Below, piece after piece: positions 32,644 through 46,381 of a DNA stretch of 64,000 nt. Every line of letters begins with the position of its first letter. Position 1 is the first letter of the stretch. Source of the stretch: Punica granatum (Eukaryota; Streptophyta; Magnoliopsida; Myrtales; Lythraceae); the NCBI RefSeq assembly GCF_007655135.1, contig NW_022204492.1, forward strand, positions 1 through 64,000. The letters are read 5' to 3'. The notes under the pieces are model-generated. The model saw only the letters and a list, made by a program, of their open reading frames with translations, had not been told where the DNA came from and searched no databases. Made by a program: the position numbers and the translations under genes.

Positions 32644-32887
32644 CTGATAACTTTGAATTCTTTTACTTAATATTGGCGAACTTCCATTTTATTGAGGATT
32701 TCTTTCGTCATTTGAAGTTTTCATAAGCCCTGGATGTTTTCATGTTTTAATACTTGTAACTTATAATATGCAGCACTGGTCCTCGTTGGTTTTGGCCGTA
32801 GTAGCGAGTGGTTTGCTCGAGGCTTATACTGCACAACTCGACAATGCTTTCATACCCCTCGTATTTTACAGCCTTCTCTGCCTGTAG
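31175..32887 (+). pseudogene. DOLK: Dolichol kinase, 5'-truncated copy B
   Basis: Begins inside exon 3 at the duplication break, so the N-terminal exons are missing. The remaining exons are 31175-31296, 31387-31576, 31680-31745, 31870-31958, 32055-32169, 32358-32409, 32499-32599 and 32774-32887 (stop 32885-32887). All are in frame and keep splice borders. Exon 4 has the T that copy A lacks (31441-31442), giving MYWAALIYASVSRFY without a break. The catalytic motifs GIGDTM/ASMVGHKYG, EGTAAG and EAYTAQLDNAFIPL are intact. The frame is also open for about 30 codons upstream of the junction, though without an ATG. Without the N-terminal membrane part it is unlikely to be a full enzyme; a chimeric transcript is possible. 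Confidence 0.85.
32605..32640. repeat. (TC)18 microsatellite in DOLK intron 9, copy B
   Basis: Same place as the 22-base tract in copy A, but 36 bases long. It sits right after the 5' splice site. Confidence 0.95.
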
Positions 32888-35800
32888 ATGCAGCAGCTTC
32901 CTTCCACCTCCTAACCATAGATTACTGATCAAGAAGCTCGTAAACTGCTCAATTCTTTCATACGAAACAGATGGAGATGTTTTCACATGTTTTGTATATT
33001 AATGATTCTTGTGCTTCTCTTGGAGCACACTTTTTTGTAGATATATCACTCAGAGATATCGAACCCTGCTGTATAGATTCACAAGTAGAGAAAGCATAGC
33101 TCTTAGCACTGGTAATATCGAGTTTAGTCCTCTTATATATCAACGCATACGAGTGATGATGTTTTCCGGGAGATTGTAGAGTCGGCAGCATCCAGTTGCC
33201 AAGGTTCCAACTGTTGTATTCTGTTTCTGCGAGTAACATTAGTGTAATAATACTCCCTCGGTGAATTATCTATTGAAATCACTTGGTTATGCAAGTAACA
33301 TTGTGCTGTGTCTGCGTTTTGATGAATTCGACTTCTGAATTAATGACGTTCAATTTGGTTCAAAAGCAGCTCCAACCTACGCACATGATGTACTGACTCG
33401 ATATTGGACAGGACAACTTTAACCGGTCTCGACAATATCGGACATGGCAACTTTACTGATTCATAATGTACTAATGTTTTTCAGCGCATGCCCGATATCA
33501 AAATACGCTCGTTGTAACAGCATTATGGGCACATGGACGTGGGGTTAATACGGCATGTTGACGAAGAGACGAATCAAAGGGCAGGGTGATTTACGCATGG
33601 GCACCAACCTAATTATTCGCAATACGGAGAGTTCTCGGTTCGCTTCCTGGGCTTTTGGCTATGTATATTACTGTGCAGTGGGACATATCATCTGTTAATA
33701 ATGTCTATCGATCACGCTCTCAAAACTCATCTACTAAGATAGTTACTTGGACAGGAAATACTTTATATTGGTGCCAAGCTCGAACACCTCGACTAACAAG
33801 TGGGGGGTGACAGGATGGCCATCTAATAGATTCCATATCGATCACGATCAAGTGTAAATGTCAATGTTTTCAGCACACGCGGCACGAAAAGTCTCGGATT
33901 ATGCTCTTGGTAACAGTATTATAAACAGTATGATGGGCACATAGACGACGTGGGTTTTGTACCATCATGTCGTTGAAGAGACGGATCAAAGGATGCGGTG
34001 ATTTGGGCGTGGGCAGCAGCAGAATGGCCACGAAGATGCCAATGTGAATAAATGTACCATGATTTATCAGTGAAACACGTGATTCGTCCATTGGTCCTCT
34101 TCTTTTTTATCAGAGGAATTATTATCCCACGTTTCCCATCTGTTGCTGCACTTCCCTTTTCAAGTATTCTGTTCCCAAGATTATTTTCGTAACAGTTAGC
34201 TACCGACACGCGTGATAATTAACTCGGAGCTCAGTAGATATCTCGGCCTAAAACCGCAAGTGGGACAATGCCCCGACCAAGGACGAATTTACACGTCCTC
34301 AAATTGTTCTGTCAGGATTGTGCAGTTTGCATATCCCGTATTGCTGTCTTTACAATACTATATATAATATATAATTGCTGGGACAATCATCAAATCACGA
34401 TATTTGTCCAAAAATTCAATATAGAGACTTCCCATTCACCGACTATTCGTTTGCCTAATCTTTCAATAACTTTCACTAAAAAATAATTAATATTTCTATC
34501 ATCATCATCATCATTATTAAGCCAAATTGAAAATATTTAGTTATGGTTAAGCTAATTGAGCCAAATGGGATAATTGCTATGGAGATTATTATTATTATTA
34601 TTATTATTTAAGCCAAATGGAATAGTTGAAATATTTTTATTGTTATCGTGGTCATCATCATTAAAACTATATATCTATATCGTTATTATTAACCTAAATA
34701 GGATAATTGCTGGGAAAATTGTTGTTGTTATCATTATCATCATCATCTTCATTAATAATAATAATATTATTATTATTAGTATTAAGTCAAATGGGATATA
34801 TATAATTATGGTTAAGCCTAATGGGATAATTACTAGAGATTATTATTATTATTATTATCATCATCGTCGTCGTCGTCATCAAATATACACACACACACAT
34901 ATATATATATCAATCTATAATTTGTAATGCCAAGACGTAAAGTAAAGAAGAACTTGGTTTCACCCTTGTCATTTTTGGCTTCACCACAATTTATGAATAA
35001 ATATAATTTTAGAATCCAATTAATTAGAATATTTTATTTTTTTGCTTTCAATTCTATAAATTCTTAATTATATTCTTGAAACTGTAATTAGGTTTTTCAA
35101 TTTAAAAAGATATTGAAATATTTTTGTGAAATTCTCCACTCAAGTAATTCTTATATAATTGAAATTGTAAGGAGGTTTTGAAATATTGAAGAACTATTAC
35201 AAGTTCTATGTTAGTATTAAATACACTTGAAAAATTTAAAAAGAATGCTAAAAACATATTATTTATTGAAAGGTTCAAAAATAAATTGAGTAAATTTAGT
35301 TTTCATTTCTATTAAAATTTGAAGATTTAAATTCTATGATTCGTTTATTTTCGTATAAAATATATAAATCCAAATATATTCAACAATTTCGATATTAAAA
35401 ATTAAGATCTGTTTTAGAAATTAAAATATTTTAATTAATTACCTTAATTTTAATTAAAATAATTTTATTCATGTGATTTTGCTAATCTTATTTATATAAT
35501 ATATAAATTAATTCTTTTAAGTGAAAATATAATTTTATATAAAAATAAATTATTTTTAATGTGAAATATATAACTTAATACTTTTGTAAATGTAATCATG
35601 CAATTATATAGTAACTAATGTTTTTGAAGATCCAATAGGTTTCTGCAAATAATAATCCCGCACAACATGCGGGTACAATGACTCTATATAATGTTGAAAG
35701 CAAAACAGATTTCACTCTCATGACTGGTCCAAAGTGCTTCCATCTCGTCACATAAACTCTTAAAGCCATGTTAACCTTAACAAATATAAAAGCTTTTTCG

Positions 35801-36890
35801 CAGGAGATTGCTAAGGGTTAGAAATCAGTCTGAATTTCTTATCAGTCGCAAGACTGTAAAATGAAACAGAATGATAGAGTACAAATATGAAAAGATAACC
35901 GGCCATTCGGCTTAGGAAACTTCAGCCCGTATCGATGCCGATGTTTCATATGGCGAATACAAAATAGTGCAGTGGGATCTAAACAATGACCTGGGGCAAC
36001 GGTGACTGAACGAACAGGCCAAAACAAATCACTGGGGTAAAGACCAGGGGCCCTCTCACATGTCCAAAAAAAAGAAAAAGAAAAAACATAATAGTATATT
36101 AATAAATTGATAATGGGTAGTACCATCCACAGTACATCTTTAATAGTGATATCCTTTCCTTCACAGTACATCCTTAATTTTGCTATCCTTTTCCTTGCCA
36201 TTCATGTCGCAGTCGATTTTCATGTCCTATCCTGGAAATAATATATTCCCCCCGACATACTCGTCTGATCAACTTCTCATTCTTACCTTCTCACGTTGGT
36301 TGTCCTGCTATTTCTCGTTATTTACGTACTCCTAAACGCAGCATAAAAGATGGTTATCGTGTTGAAACGATGATCCTGCATGCATGGTTTGAACTTCTCG
36401 TGAATCGTCCTTTTAAAGGGTACGGACACTTCAATCTGCTCGGTCCGCCTATAGTTATATTAAGCCGGTGCTTTCCTTGCCACACTGGCACATCTAATTA
36501 GAGAAGAAAAGCTATTTTCATTTTGCATGTTCCAAAATACCAGAAGATCGGGAAGCAAGTACTTTCAGAAGGAAAATCGTCTGCTGGAGATTAACAAATA
36601 GAGATTTGAAAAGGCTCGAATCAGCTGCCTCAAGATCCCAGATTCGAATTTCCCTTTTCGGAATCAGAGTTCTTAAGCCAAAGAGTTTTACGCATAGTCA
36701 GACATACAGTATGAGGATCTACTCGATTTAGGAGAGCTTTCTAATGCCTTGATGACGGGCGGCTCCCTATGAATTTAGATTGTTATATCAACAAATCTTT
36801 CGCCTTTCGGGGCTAAAGGGGATATGACTTTTCACTAATCCGAATCTTCCATATTAATATATACCAACAGAGATATGAGAAATTATTAAG
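32888..36890. other. Unit B spacer corresponding to 2215-6217
   Basis: Same content as unit A: diverged duplication arms at about 33474-33604 and 33863-34019, compound ATT/ATC microsatellite at 34499-34929, AT-rich spacer, GC hairpin at 35657-35673, A-rich tract near 36066-36086. Only homopolymer length changes were seen. No gene recognised. Confidence 0.7.
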
Positions 36891-37174
36891 CTTGCGTTTA
36901 GTTTTCAAGTTAGATAATGATTTAACTCAACTTGATTTTATACAATGATTATAAGTGTTGATAAATATATTGATGTGTGATGATATATGTATGTATGTAT
37001 ATATAGATATGAAAGTAGGTGGATAATTTATTATTAAAAAAATAATTAGAAAAATATATAAAAAAAGTTATTATTAAATTAAAAAAAGTAATGATTATAT
37101 TATTGAATCGATAAAAAAATAAAATAAAATTAAGTTAAATAAGATTATTATTTAGAAAATAAACGAAGTGCAAG
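36891..37174. mobile_element. MITE-like element (CTTGC ends), copy B
   Basis: Duplicate of the element at 6218-6501, with the same ends and length. Confidence 0.5.
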
Positions 37175-38347
37175 GGATGCGTCTTAATCGGGTGGAAGAG
37201 CGGGGTGGAGCCCGTGGAGGGAGCCGACAAGGTTCGGAAAGTACAGAATCAAGACTCCACTGTCTTGTCACGTAACGACTTAACCCACTACTTAATCCCC
37301 GCCCATACCCTGTCTGTCCTTTCCAGCATACCTTCGCAGTCCTTGCCCGCATCTGAAATTTCTATAGTATTCCCTTTCATTTTCTTTTCATCTCTTTTTC
37401 GTATTTTCACCTAGCTTTTTCTAATTTATTGTGCTCGGGGACCGATTCAGGAATTTAGTTCAGAAGCATGGAAACCGAGAAGAGTTGGAGGATGAAAGCG
37501 AAATCATAAAGTCGAGTGTTAACGAGTAAGATAATTTCGTGAAATAATAAAGGGACAAACTCGACGTAATGTATAGATTTTTCTAACTTCCTAGGGTGCG
37601 CGACTGCCTCCGCCTTATAAATCCATCCCTACTTGTGCTGTTGCTGGAGTTGGCAACAGATTGGTGCAATGAAAGTCAAGATTATATGATCATCGAATGT
37701 GTGCAATTATCAATTCATCGCCAAGTCCTCTTGTCATTACTGGTATATTCTCCTCGAGCTTGATATCTTCAGATATCCCGACTTTGTCTTGAGACATCGA
37801 TTGGCATGCGATGTACGTATATGTACGTATGTATGAATGATCGAATAGTCATTCTTATCTGTTCAACATGAGAGAGGGTAAGCAAAAAGATCTCCTTGAA
37901 CCAATCCAAACATAGACTAGGCCACATTTCCTGCCCCACCAAATATATATAAAATATGTTATTTGACATGTCAAAGGAAAATTAGATCTTATTATTACAA
38001 CTTGTAAAAGATATTTTAAAGAGAACGCGATATCCTTTTAAAAAATATGATTCATAAATAATCACATTGATTCGAAATAAATTATCAGTAACAATTTCAG
38101 AATACTTTTTTGAATCTTACCATTTGCCGAGAAAAAAATGACATATACATCAGCTGGAAGATGGGACTTTTCTATTGAAACAACATCTAACCTTTTGCGG
38201 CTCCAAATTGATGCTACTTGGTGCCGGCAGAACATGCTACCCCGCTGTGTGTGGACCATTTCTCCAATCTGAAATATAGCCATCAAATGACGTTGCCCTA
38301 TATCATTGCTACTTTCTCCGGTTCCCACTTAAATATGCGGCACATGC
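37175..38347. other. Unit B spacer corresponding to 6502-7674
   Basis: Same sequence as in unit A, with the GC-richer patch at about 37175-37353. No gene recognised. Confidence 0.4.
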
Positions 38348-38380
38348 ATGCGTGCATCATGCGGCGCATGATGCACGCAT
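38348..38380. repeat. Perfect 33-base palindrome, copy B
   Basis: Both 16-base arms and the central G are unchanged from 7675-7707. Confidence 0.9.
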
Positions 38381-38448
38381 CGGTAACGTGAGAGTTGAGC
38401 CTTATATCGGTAACGTGAAAATTTCATAAAGTCGTTCAACCAGTTTTA

Positions 38449-38959
38449 ATCGAGAGATTGGTCGTAAATTATGGCATGTGACTTCCTCAAGGGCCCGAAA
38501 TATCTCGTTCTAGCTAGGCAAATGTTAAAGGGACCCACAGCAACTTAAAGATGCCCATGTCATTGACCTTTTTCACTTTTTTCTTTTCCAGCTCAGCTCA
38601 AGCCTAACGTGGACATAAAATCGAGAGATTGGTCGTACATTATGGCAGACTTCCTCAAGGGCCCGAAATATCTCGTTCTAGCTAGGCAAATGTTAAAGGG
38701 ACCCACAACAACTTAAAGATGCCCATGTCATTGACCTTTTTCACTTTTTTCTTTTCCAGCTCAGCTCAAGCCTAACGTGGACATAAAATCGAGAGATTGG
38801 TCGTACATTATGGCAGGCGACTTCCTCAAGGGCCCGAAATATCTCGTTCTAGCTAGGCAAATGTTAAAGGGACCCACAGCAACTTAAAGATGCCCATGTC
38901 ATTGACCTTTTTCACTTTTTTCTTTTCCAGCTCAGCTCAAGCCTAACGTGGACATAAAA
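38449..38959 (+). repeat. Three-copy ~171-base tandem repeat, copy B
   Basis: Same three units and the same unit-specific variants as 7776-8286. The copy number did not change after the 30.7 kb duplication. Confidence 0.95.
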
Positions 38960-39384
38960 CAGTAGTACATGTTTTGCCTACTTTTTCCTGCCCAACTATA
39001 AGGAAGCGATTTCATGTGACAAAATTGAATTATGGGGCGGGTCCCGCTCAAGACAACCTCTTTTTTTTTTTTTTTTTTTTTTTCGGCATGAAGACATCCT
39101 CTAACGTGAAGAAAATATCACTGAAAATTGAATAGAGGGGTAAACCCGGTGAAGTTGACAGGATTGAGGAGACAACCAACCTTCCAACGGAACGTTACAG
39201 CTAGTCTTCTTAATCTCACGAATCACATCAATCAGACTTTGACCGTGTTCTTGAATGGTACAGTTCTAATCTTATCATTAGCAATATTTGTTGTACCATA
39301 CCAACACAATGATATGAAGTATCTATCCACACTAAACATGCATGTTTGTTTGAAATTAGAACTAAGGTTGCATTTGATTGCAAC

Positions 39385-39578
39385 CAGGGGCGGAGCCAAG
39401 ATTTTTATCCAGAGGGGCAAACTTATACTTTTGGGACAAAATTTAAAAATTTCAAAGTTCAGGAGGGCAAAATACTATTTTTACATAAAAAAAACTCATA
39501 CTTTTGGGGTAAAATTTTAAAATTTCAAAGTTCAGGGGGGACAATTGCCCCCCCGCTCTTTCATTGGCTCCGCCCCTG
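39385..39578. mobile_element. hAT-type MITE with 8-base target duplication, copy B
   Basis: Identical ends and the same ATTGCAAC duplications (39377-39384, 39579-39586) as 8712-8905. Confidence 0.92.
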
Positions 39579-39681
39579 ATTGCAACTTAATTAAATAAAT
39601 ACTTAAAAGTTAGTTACAAGTTAGTTCTATGGAAAAATGTATAGGAAATAAATAGAAAAATGAAAGAAATGAAAGCAGTAT

Positions 39682-39758
39682 AGAGCAGTGCCGCACGCTC
39701 TCGTATGACGACCAAGAAGTCACAAGTTCAATCCTCATATTGGTTGCATGTGCTTTTT
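39682..39758 (+). mobile_element. SINE-like tRNA-derived head, family 1, copy B
   Basis: Duplicate of 9009-9085, with the same box A-like and box B-like sequences. Confidence 0.5.
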
Positions 39759-39768
39759 TATTAGATAT

Positions 39769-40098
39769 GGTCTTGTTTGGCAAATAATTTTTTTTAACTC
39801 TACTCCACATTAACTACACTTATCTTCAATTCAACAACATAATAATTATTTTTTTCCTTTTTCTTATTTTTTTATCTTAACTACCATTCAATTTAATTTT
39901 TAATACTAAATTCTTTCAACTATTCATACATTTTTTACAATTTAACAATATAATCATTACTTTCTCTCAACTATTCATTACTTTTTTCCACTTTTTTTCA
40001 TAATTCAATAACACAATCATTACAACCCCAAATAAATATAATTATTTGGAGTTAGAACGAAGTGGATTCTTAACTCCACTCCATTCCCAAACAAAGCC
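39769..40098. mobile_element. Tourist-like MITE, copy B
   Basis: Duplicate of 9096-9425 with the same GGYYTTGTTTGG inverted ends. Confidence 0.6.
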
Positions 40099-40246
40099 TT
40101 AGAATTTTCATTTCTTGCACTAGGTCTCTGGGTCTCCCATGTAATCGAAAAAAGAGAAAAATGAAAGATAATGATTTAATATACTTAATCATTGAGTCAA
40201 AAACCACTTAATGAGTAAGAAAAAGATTTAATTTAATGAAATAAGT

Positions 40247-40286
<40 letters not shown>

Positions 40287-43200
40287 ACAAAGTTCAAGCC
40301 GAATTTTCACGTCGTCACATCATAAAAAATAAAAAAATGGACCTCTCTCACTTAGCCATGTCATTATAATACAGTATGGAAATAAATACAGATTGTTTAA
40401 AATTTTATTATTTAATTATATAGCAGAATATATAGATTGCATACAAAAGGGAAGAAAATATGTAGTAGAATATATAGATATAAATTATATATAGTGGTAT
40501 ATAGCCCACTAAGAACATTAAAATAATTTACTTGGCCATATGCATATATGCCTTCCAAAGTTTACTGGTTATACCATTTACGCTATATCAATATATATTT
40601 GCATTCTCATTATCAATGTTGAGAATTTGGAGGAGTATTATGTGTGCAAGCGGCATAAGCTAATATGCACAAATAAACAAGCCAAGCAGAACAGAGCAGC
40701 AGTAGACAGAAAGAATATAGGAGAAAATCGTCTGTTAAAGAGCTTCGACCAACACGAGATAAAGCCTCGATCAAGATGTCAAATGAATTTCGATTGAGAT
40801 GAAATTTTGGTAGCGTCATCATGACTTCTAGGACAAGGTTCTGAGCAGTCACAATTTTGATTTGAATTTTGTAAATGTTGTTTTGGCTGAGTTTGTAACC
40901 GCTTTTTTCGGGTGATGAATTTCGATTTTTGTGATAGAAGAGAATGTGTCTCTTGAGTTTGGATCCAAGGGTTTGTCGATGAAAAGCTATGCGTAACCGC
41001 TATTGTTTTAGCGAAGTTGATTTAGAGTTCGTCCTGTTGGTTTTTCCCACGTTGCGTTTTTCACATTAAAAATCTCGGTGTTTGTCTATCTTCCTAAGAT
41101 CATATTTTGATCACACAATGTGGGAAAACTCGCGTATGTAGTTATTCGGTGATCCTTTCCCAACAAGTTTTATCAAACTCTATGCGAAGGTTCTTCTCTG
41201 CATTCCAAGTTTTAAGTAAATTTAAATTTCTTATTGATAATATATTTTGTTCAATTAAAATTTCTATGATTGGCTTTATACTGTTTGATAAACAAACTAC
41301 AGTCAGACCTATACTCTGGGAAGATTGACGGAGTTAGCATTATCTTTTTAAAATTCTTTGATTTTTAAGAATATTTTTCTCGACATTAACTTTTTTTTCC
41401 AATTTATACAGTTTTATGATTTCTTTTAGTTGTGACCGCAAGATTTATATTTAAATGCAGTGATTTCTCTAGAAAATTCTTAGAATGAAGAAATTTGTGA
41501 TACAATTTAAGTCACTTCCATCACTCCCTGTTATAAATTTTATGTTTTTGAACTATTTTAGTGGTCAATAATTCTTTTGCTATAAAGTTTATATTCAAAA
41601 ATGATGTACAGTATAAACTTTGTATTAATCTAACCTAACATAATTAATTTTTAATATTATTCTTCCCATTTTCTATAGATTTTCTTTTTTTTTTAATCTT
41701 ATACTAGGTACTATTTATTAGATAAATCTTCAAATTATTATCTTGCAAGATATATTTTATTTTCACTACCGGTTGGTTATACATGGAAATTATATGGTAA
41801 TTCCATCTATGAGAAATGTACACTTTCTGATCGTTCTGCTCTCGTCATATAATTATCTTAAATAGTATGTATTCCTTTAATATCGAGGAAAGATATTTCA
41901 TGTATATATGACTTAAATGTTTTTCTATGTGTCTGTTAATGAATATTTATAAAATAAACTTTCTATCTTTGGATGAAAGATCAGTAGTCCTCCAATAAAC
42001 TCATTTAATTTTCAAGTGAAATAATTTCTAAATCCATAATTTTTTTGAAAAATTCATAACATATTTAATTTAAAATATTAATTTCTATCAAAAGTTATTA
42101 ATTATTCATGAGCAATGCGTGGGTTTTCATCTAATTTTTACTTATTGGCGCTCTATTCCTCATAAAATATATTTTCATCATTATCATTTATTCTCTCTTC
42201 TGTACATTTCTTTTCTTAACTAATTAAGCTCTTAACTTGTCAAATACCACATAAGTATATATTTAAATTTTAAGCATTCAATTTGACATCCACAACTGCC
42301 CAGACGAGGCTCCCAATGACCCTTGAGACTATTAGAGGCCTCGTCTAAGGCGATGGCGGCCAAAATCTGAGCCTCCACCGCCCTCTCAACCCAGTCATTT
42401 GTTCCCGTCTCTCTGCACGCCCATCTCCCCCGCAAGTTATTGAAAATGCATGATTTGATGATCGGTTAAGTCATTAAAAAAAAAGAGTTTTGTTTTATTG
42501 AATCACTAAGTGCATTTTTACTTAACTTATTAAATTAAGTCAATCTTTTGTGCTACAAAAATAAATTAAATCCAACTAAATGCTGAAAAATTATATTTTC
42601 AGTATAACTAAAAAATTAATTTTAGCACTTCTCTGGAATAAAAAAACAGATGCTAAGCCTTAAGTGTATAATTTGAATGAGGTGTCTACTAAGGCATAAA
42701 TATATATAAAGCAGTTTAAAACTTTGTAGCATTATTTTTAGGTAGAGAGATCAATAAGAAATGATTGTTCAGACGATATTTGGCCCCGGCATGTTCTCTC
42801 TTAAATGAGAGCAATTGGATCTTCTGTTGGGTCTATTTCTTTCGTCCTATTGGAGACTTTGCTGCTCCACTGAGTAGTTCGAATAGTAAGAAGAGTAGCA
42901 TCGGTTGAATTAATTGATTAATTAATTAATCATCAGTAAAGAAAATTAAAATTGGGCTATATTGGAATGGCGTCCGGTATGTTCTTTAAATAACTTTGGT
43001 ATTTGGTGATATGCACACATCATATACAATGTTAAGATTCCATAACAAAATCAATTGAACTAAGAATATGATTAATAAAAAATATTATAATTCAAACAAG
43101 TGAATTGCTTAAGCTGTTAGCTTTAACATTATTCTTTACTACGTATAAGTACATTTTTTTTTAAATAACAGTCACGCACCGAGATTGAACATACACAAAT

Positions 43201-46200
43201 AATACTAATAGGTTAGTAATTATGGTAGTGTCCATTTATGGGTCTAAAAACGAAGTAGGAGGTAAAGAACAGTATGATTGGGGGTCTCCAATCATCAACT
43301 CTTTTTATTTCCCCATGCAAGTAACGAGGATTTTATCGTTATTTAGGGGAAAAAAAAAGGTAGAGGATACTCAACAATAAATTACAAAGAAAACATAGAA
43401 AGGATTCTTTAAAGTAAACTACAACAGAAAAAACAAACTGAAAAACATATAAATATTTACATGATAGCTTAATTTTTCGTTATTTAATGTGCACTACCTA
43501 ATATTTAAAAATTCAATAGTCAAGTGAACTTACTAAAGAGTCATTCACAGAATTCGAACTCGAAACTTTATTTGAAAGGAAGAAATGGTGAACCTTTCAA
43601 ATCAACCCACAGTGAAAGCTAGTGTTTAATTTGAACCTCCCACTATATAATGCTACAAGCTCCCTAGTGAAAGTTATATATGAAAAATATTATGATCTGT
43701 TAATTCAAAGTATATTCTCAGCTTCCAACGTAAGTGACACTGGGAAATGAATATTCCTATTAGATAAAAAATGGAAGGGAAACTTGTTGAAAATAAAAAT
43801 GACTTCCATAGCTTCACTAATTTCTAGGTGGGAAAAAAGAAAATAAATAAGGGAAGAATTGGAAGCAACAAAATATCTTTTGTTAGGTAATTTGCTACTT
43901 CATGCACATGCATGCATGCATGTCTTTATGGCAAGCCTAATCCATGTCTTCATGAGAAGTGTCGTCTCCATTAAACAAGAGCTATACATCAATGCAACAG
44001 TCCTCAATAATGCTATTGAACGCAACCAGAGTGCATTATTAAAAAGTTTTAGATTATTCCAAAAAAAAAAGAAAAGAAAAATGGTGTTAGATTAAATAAA
44101 GACTCGAACAAACGTTGGAGTTTACTAAGATTGACTGTATGGTATTCACTAGGATTGAGAAATTAGACCCGTTTAAAAGCATCAAAACAGTCAGGTTACG
44201 TAACATTTTCAACGTATGAAGCCCTTCAGGACTCTATAGTTGGCTGATCTAAGCATTAAACAACTGGCAAGATTGGCAAGATTTGCATTCTTGCTTACAT
44301 CACCTAATAATAAACTCATAAACTCGTCAACCGGGCTTGAACTGAATTAGTCGGGACCTATTAAACTTTCGAAAATCATGGTACACACAGAAAAAAAAAC
44401 CCATAAACTCATGGACTAACTAGTGAATATATTTTTCACACACATAACAATGCCGCTAGTTGTCGATCTTTATAATTTCGTAATAAATAACATATAATTT
44501 TCATGTGATCTATTTGAAGATTCCGTACTCATCAATGTTTAATTACCCAGAGAAATGGGTTCTTTCCGGCTAGGTAGATGAGTTTGAGTGATAGCGCAAA
44601 ACTGATAGAAAAATCAGCAATGCCAGCATATATATATATATGTATACATAAATATATATGTATATGTATATATTGTTGGCACGCCATCATATGAGATATC
44701 ACAATCAGTGATACGGCCACCGGCGATGAGGGTATAGTGGTAGGCACTAATACCAGTAGTTTGCTCCCCCTAGAAGGGAACTCGTGAATGGACCACCTTT
44801 AAGCAGCTTTAGAATTAGATGTGAAACTATATATATATACACACATATACATATGCATATACATATACATATATAACGCGAAAAACGATCAGCTACTGAC
44901 CATATATTACTGGAAATGACTAATAGCTAGAAAGGAGAAGATGTGTTCGTTTAGTGCATGCAGGTGCTGCAGAACCAAAATATTTTGCGCTCAATTCTCA
45001 TAGATCGAATTAAGAAAGCTTAATGCAATAACACTATTCGTCCTTGATCGGATAATCCGTACCTCTTTATTTCCGTCCCCGAATCTCATACTAAATGCAT
45101 CAAGCTCTACAAACGAAAATTACCTGATAAGGGAAGAAATTAAAATAACTTGAAATGGAAACTAATCTGGATCAATCCGCTTGGCAGCATGGGACGAGAT
45201 GCATGTAGACTCTCACATGTTGCCACACTTTTTACACCTCTTCGTGTAAAATTATAGGAGAAGTTAATCTTGCAATTTTGGAAGATGATATATTAAAAGT
45301 TATTTCATTCCAAATAAAAGCGCTTTCAAAGACTCAAATTTATAATATCTTCCTTATGGGATTTGAAACTGCTTACCATTCGATTAATATTTTATCAATT
45401 AAATTTTATATATTTTCAAAGTGGAACAGACAATAAATACTGTGTGAATATTACTTGCATGCTTGAAAGAGTAGCGCGCAATCAAATATAGTAAAAACCC
45501 GAGCTCATAATAGTCTTAAAAGATTGCACTTATAGACATCTTGATTGAATGTTACTCATCTATGATATATAAGTAACATTTGCTGGAAAAAGAGGGTGCA
45601 ACATCATGGCACACTGTCTCGTCTTGTGATTAGGAGGTTTCGGATTCAATTTTCATAGTGAAATTATCTACACCTGTTTATTATCTATTTTCTATTTTCT
45701 ATTTGATAAAAAAAGGTATATCACTCTTTGAATTTCATATTTTTAGATTTTGTAAGGAGGCGTGCTTCATATGATGTCTATGCCATACATGCTTCTAATA
45801 TCTCCACCACACGATCTACAGCTTCCATCTGCGCCTCTCATTGCATCTGACATCAGTCGTCCGATCAAAAAAAGTTGGCGTTGCGTGGACGTCCACGTCG
45901 CCCACCTCGGATCAAGTGTTGTCCATTCATGATGAACAATGTTTCGTACAAATTTACTGATATAATTAGATACGTTTGATTCTCACGAATTTACTGTCAC
46001 TCGGATTTGTAACAAGTTTAACTCGAGGATGGTGTTCAGGCAATGCCGGGGCATGGACTATCTCTTGGTCGATCTCACAATCCTGGGAATGGAAAGATCA
46101 GCGCTGAATCGCTGACCATAACAAATTTCAGATGCGTAGTATTCAATCTTATTCTCTGGCATGGAAATGGACCTCTTAAAAGTACTTCTTTATCACCTTA

Positions 46201-46336
46201 AATATCTAATCTATCATTGGCAATAGGCTCTTTAAACTGGTCAACTCAGTCAAGAACATGTACTGTTTTGGCAATTAATTCGTTGTCGAAATAAACATTG
46301 TATAGTTTCAATCAAAATATGATAGAGAAGAATCAC

Positions 46337-46381
<45 letters not shown>
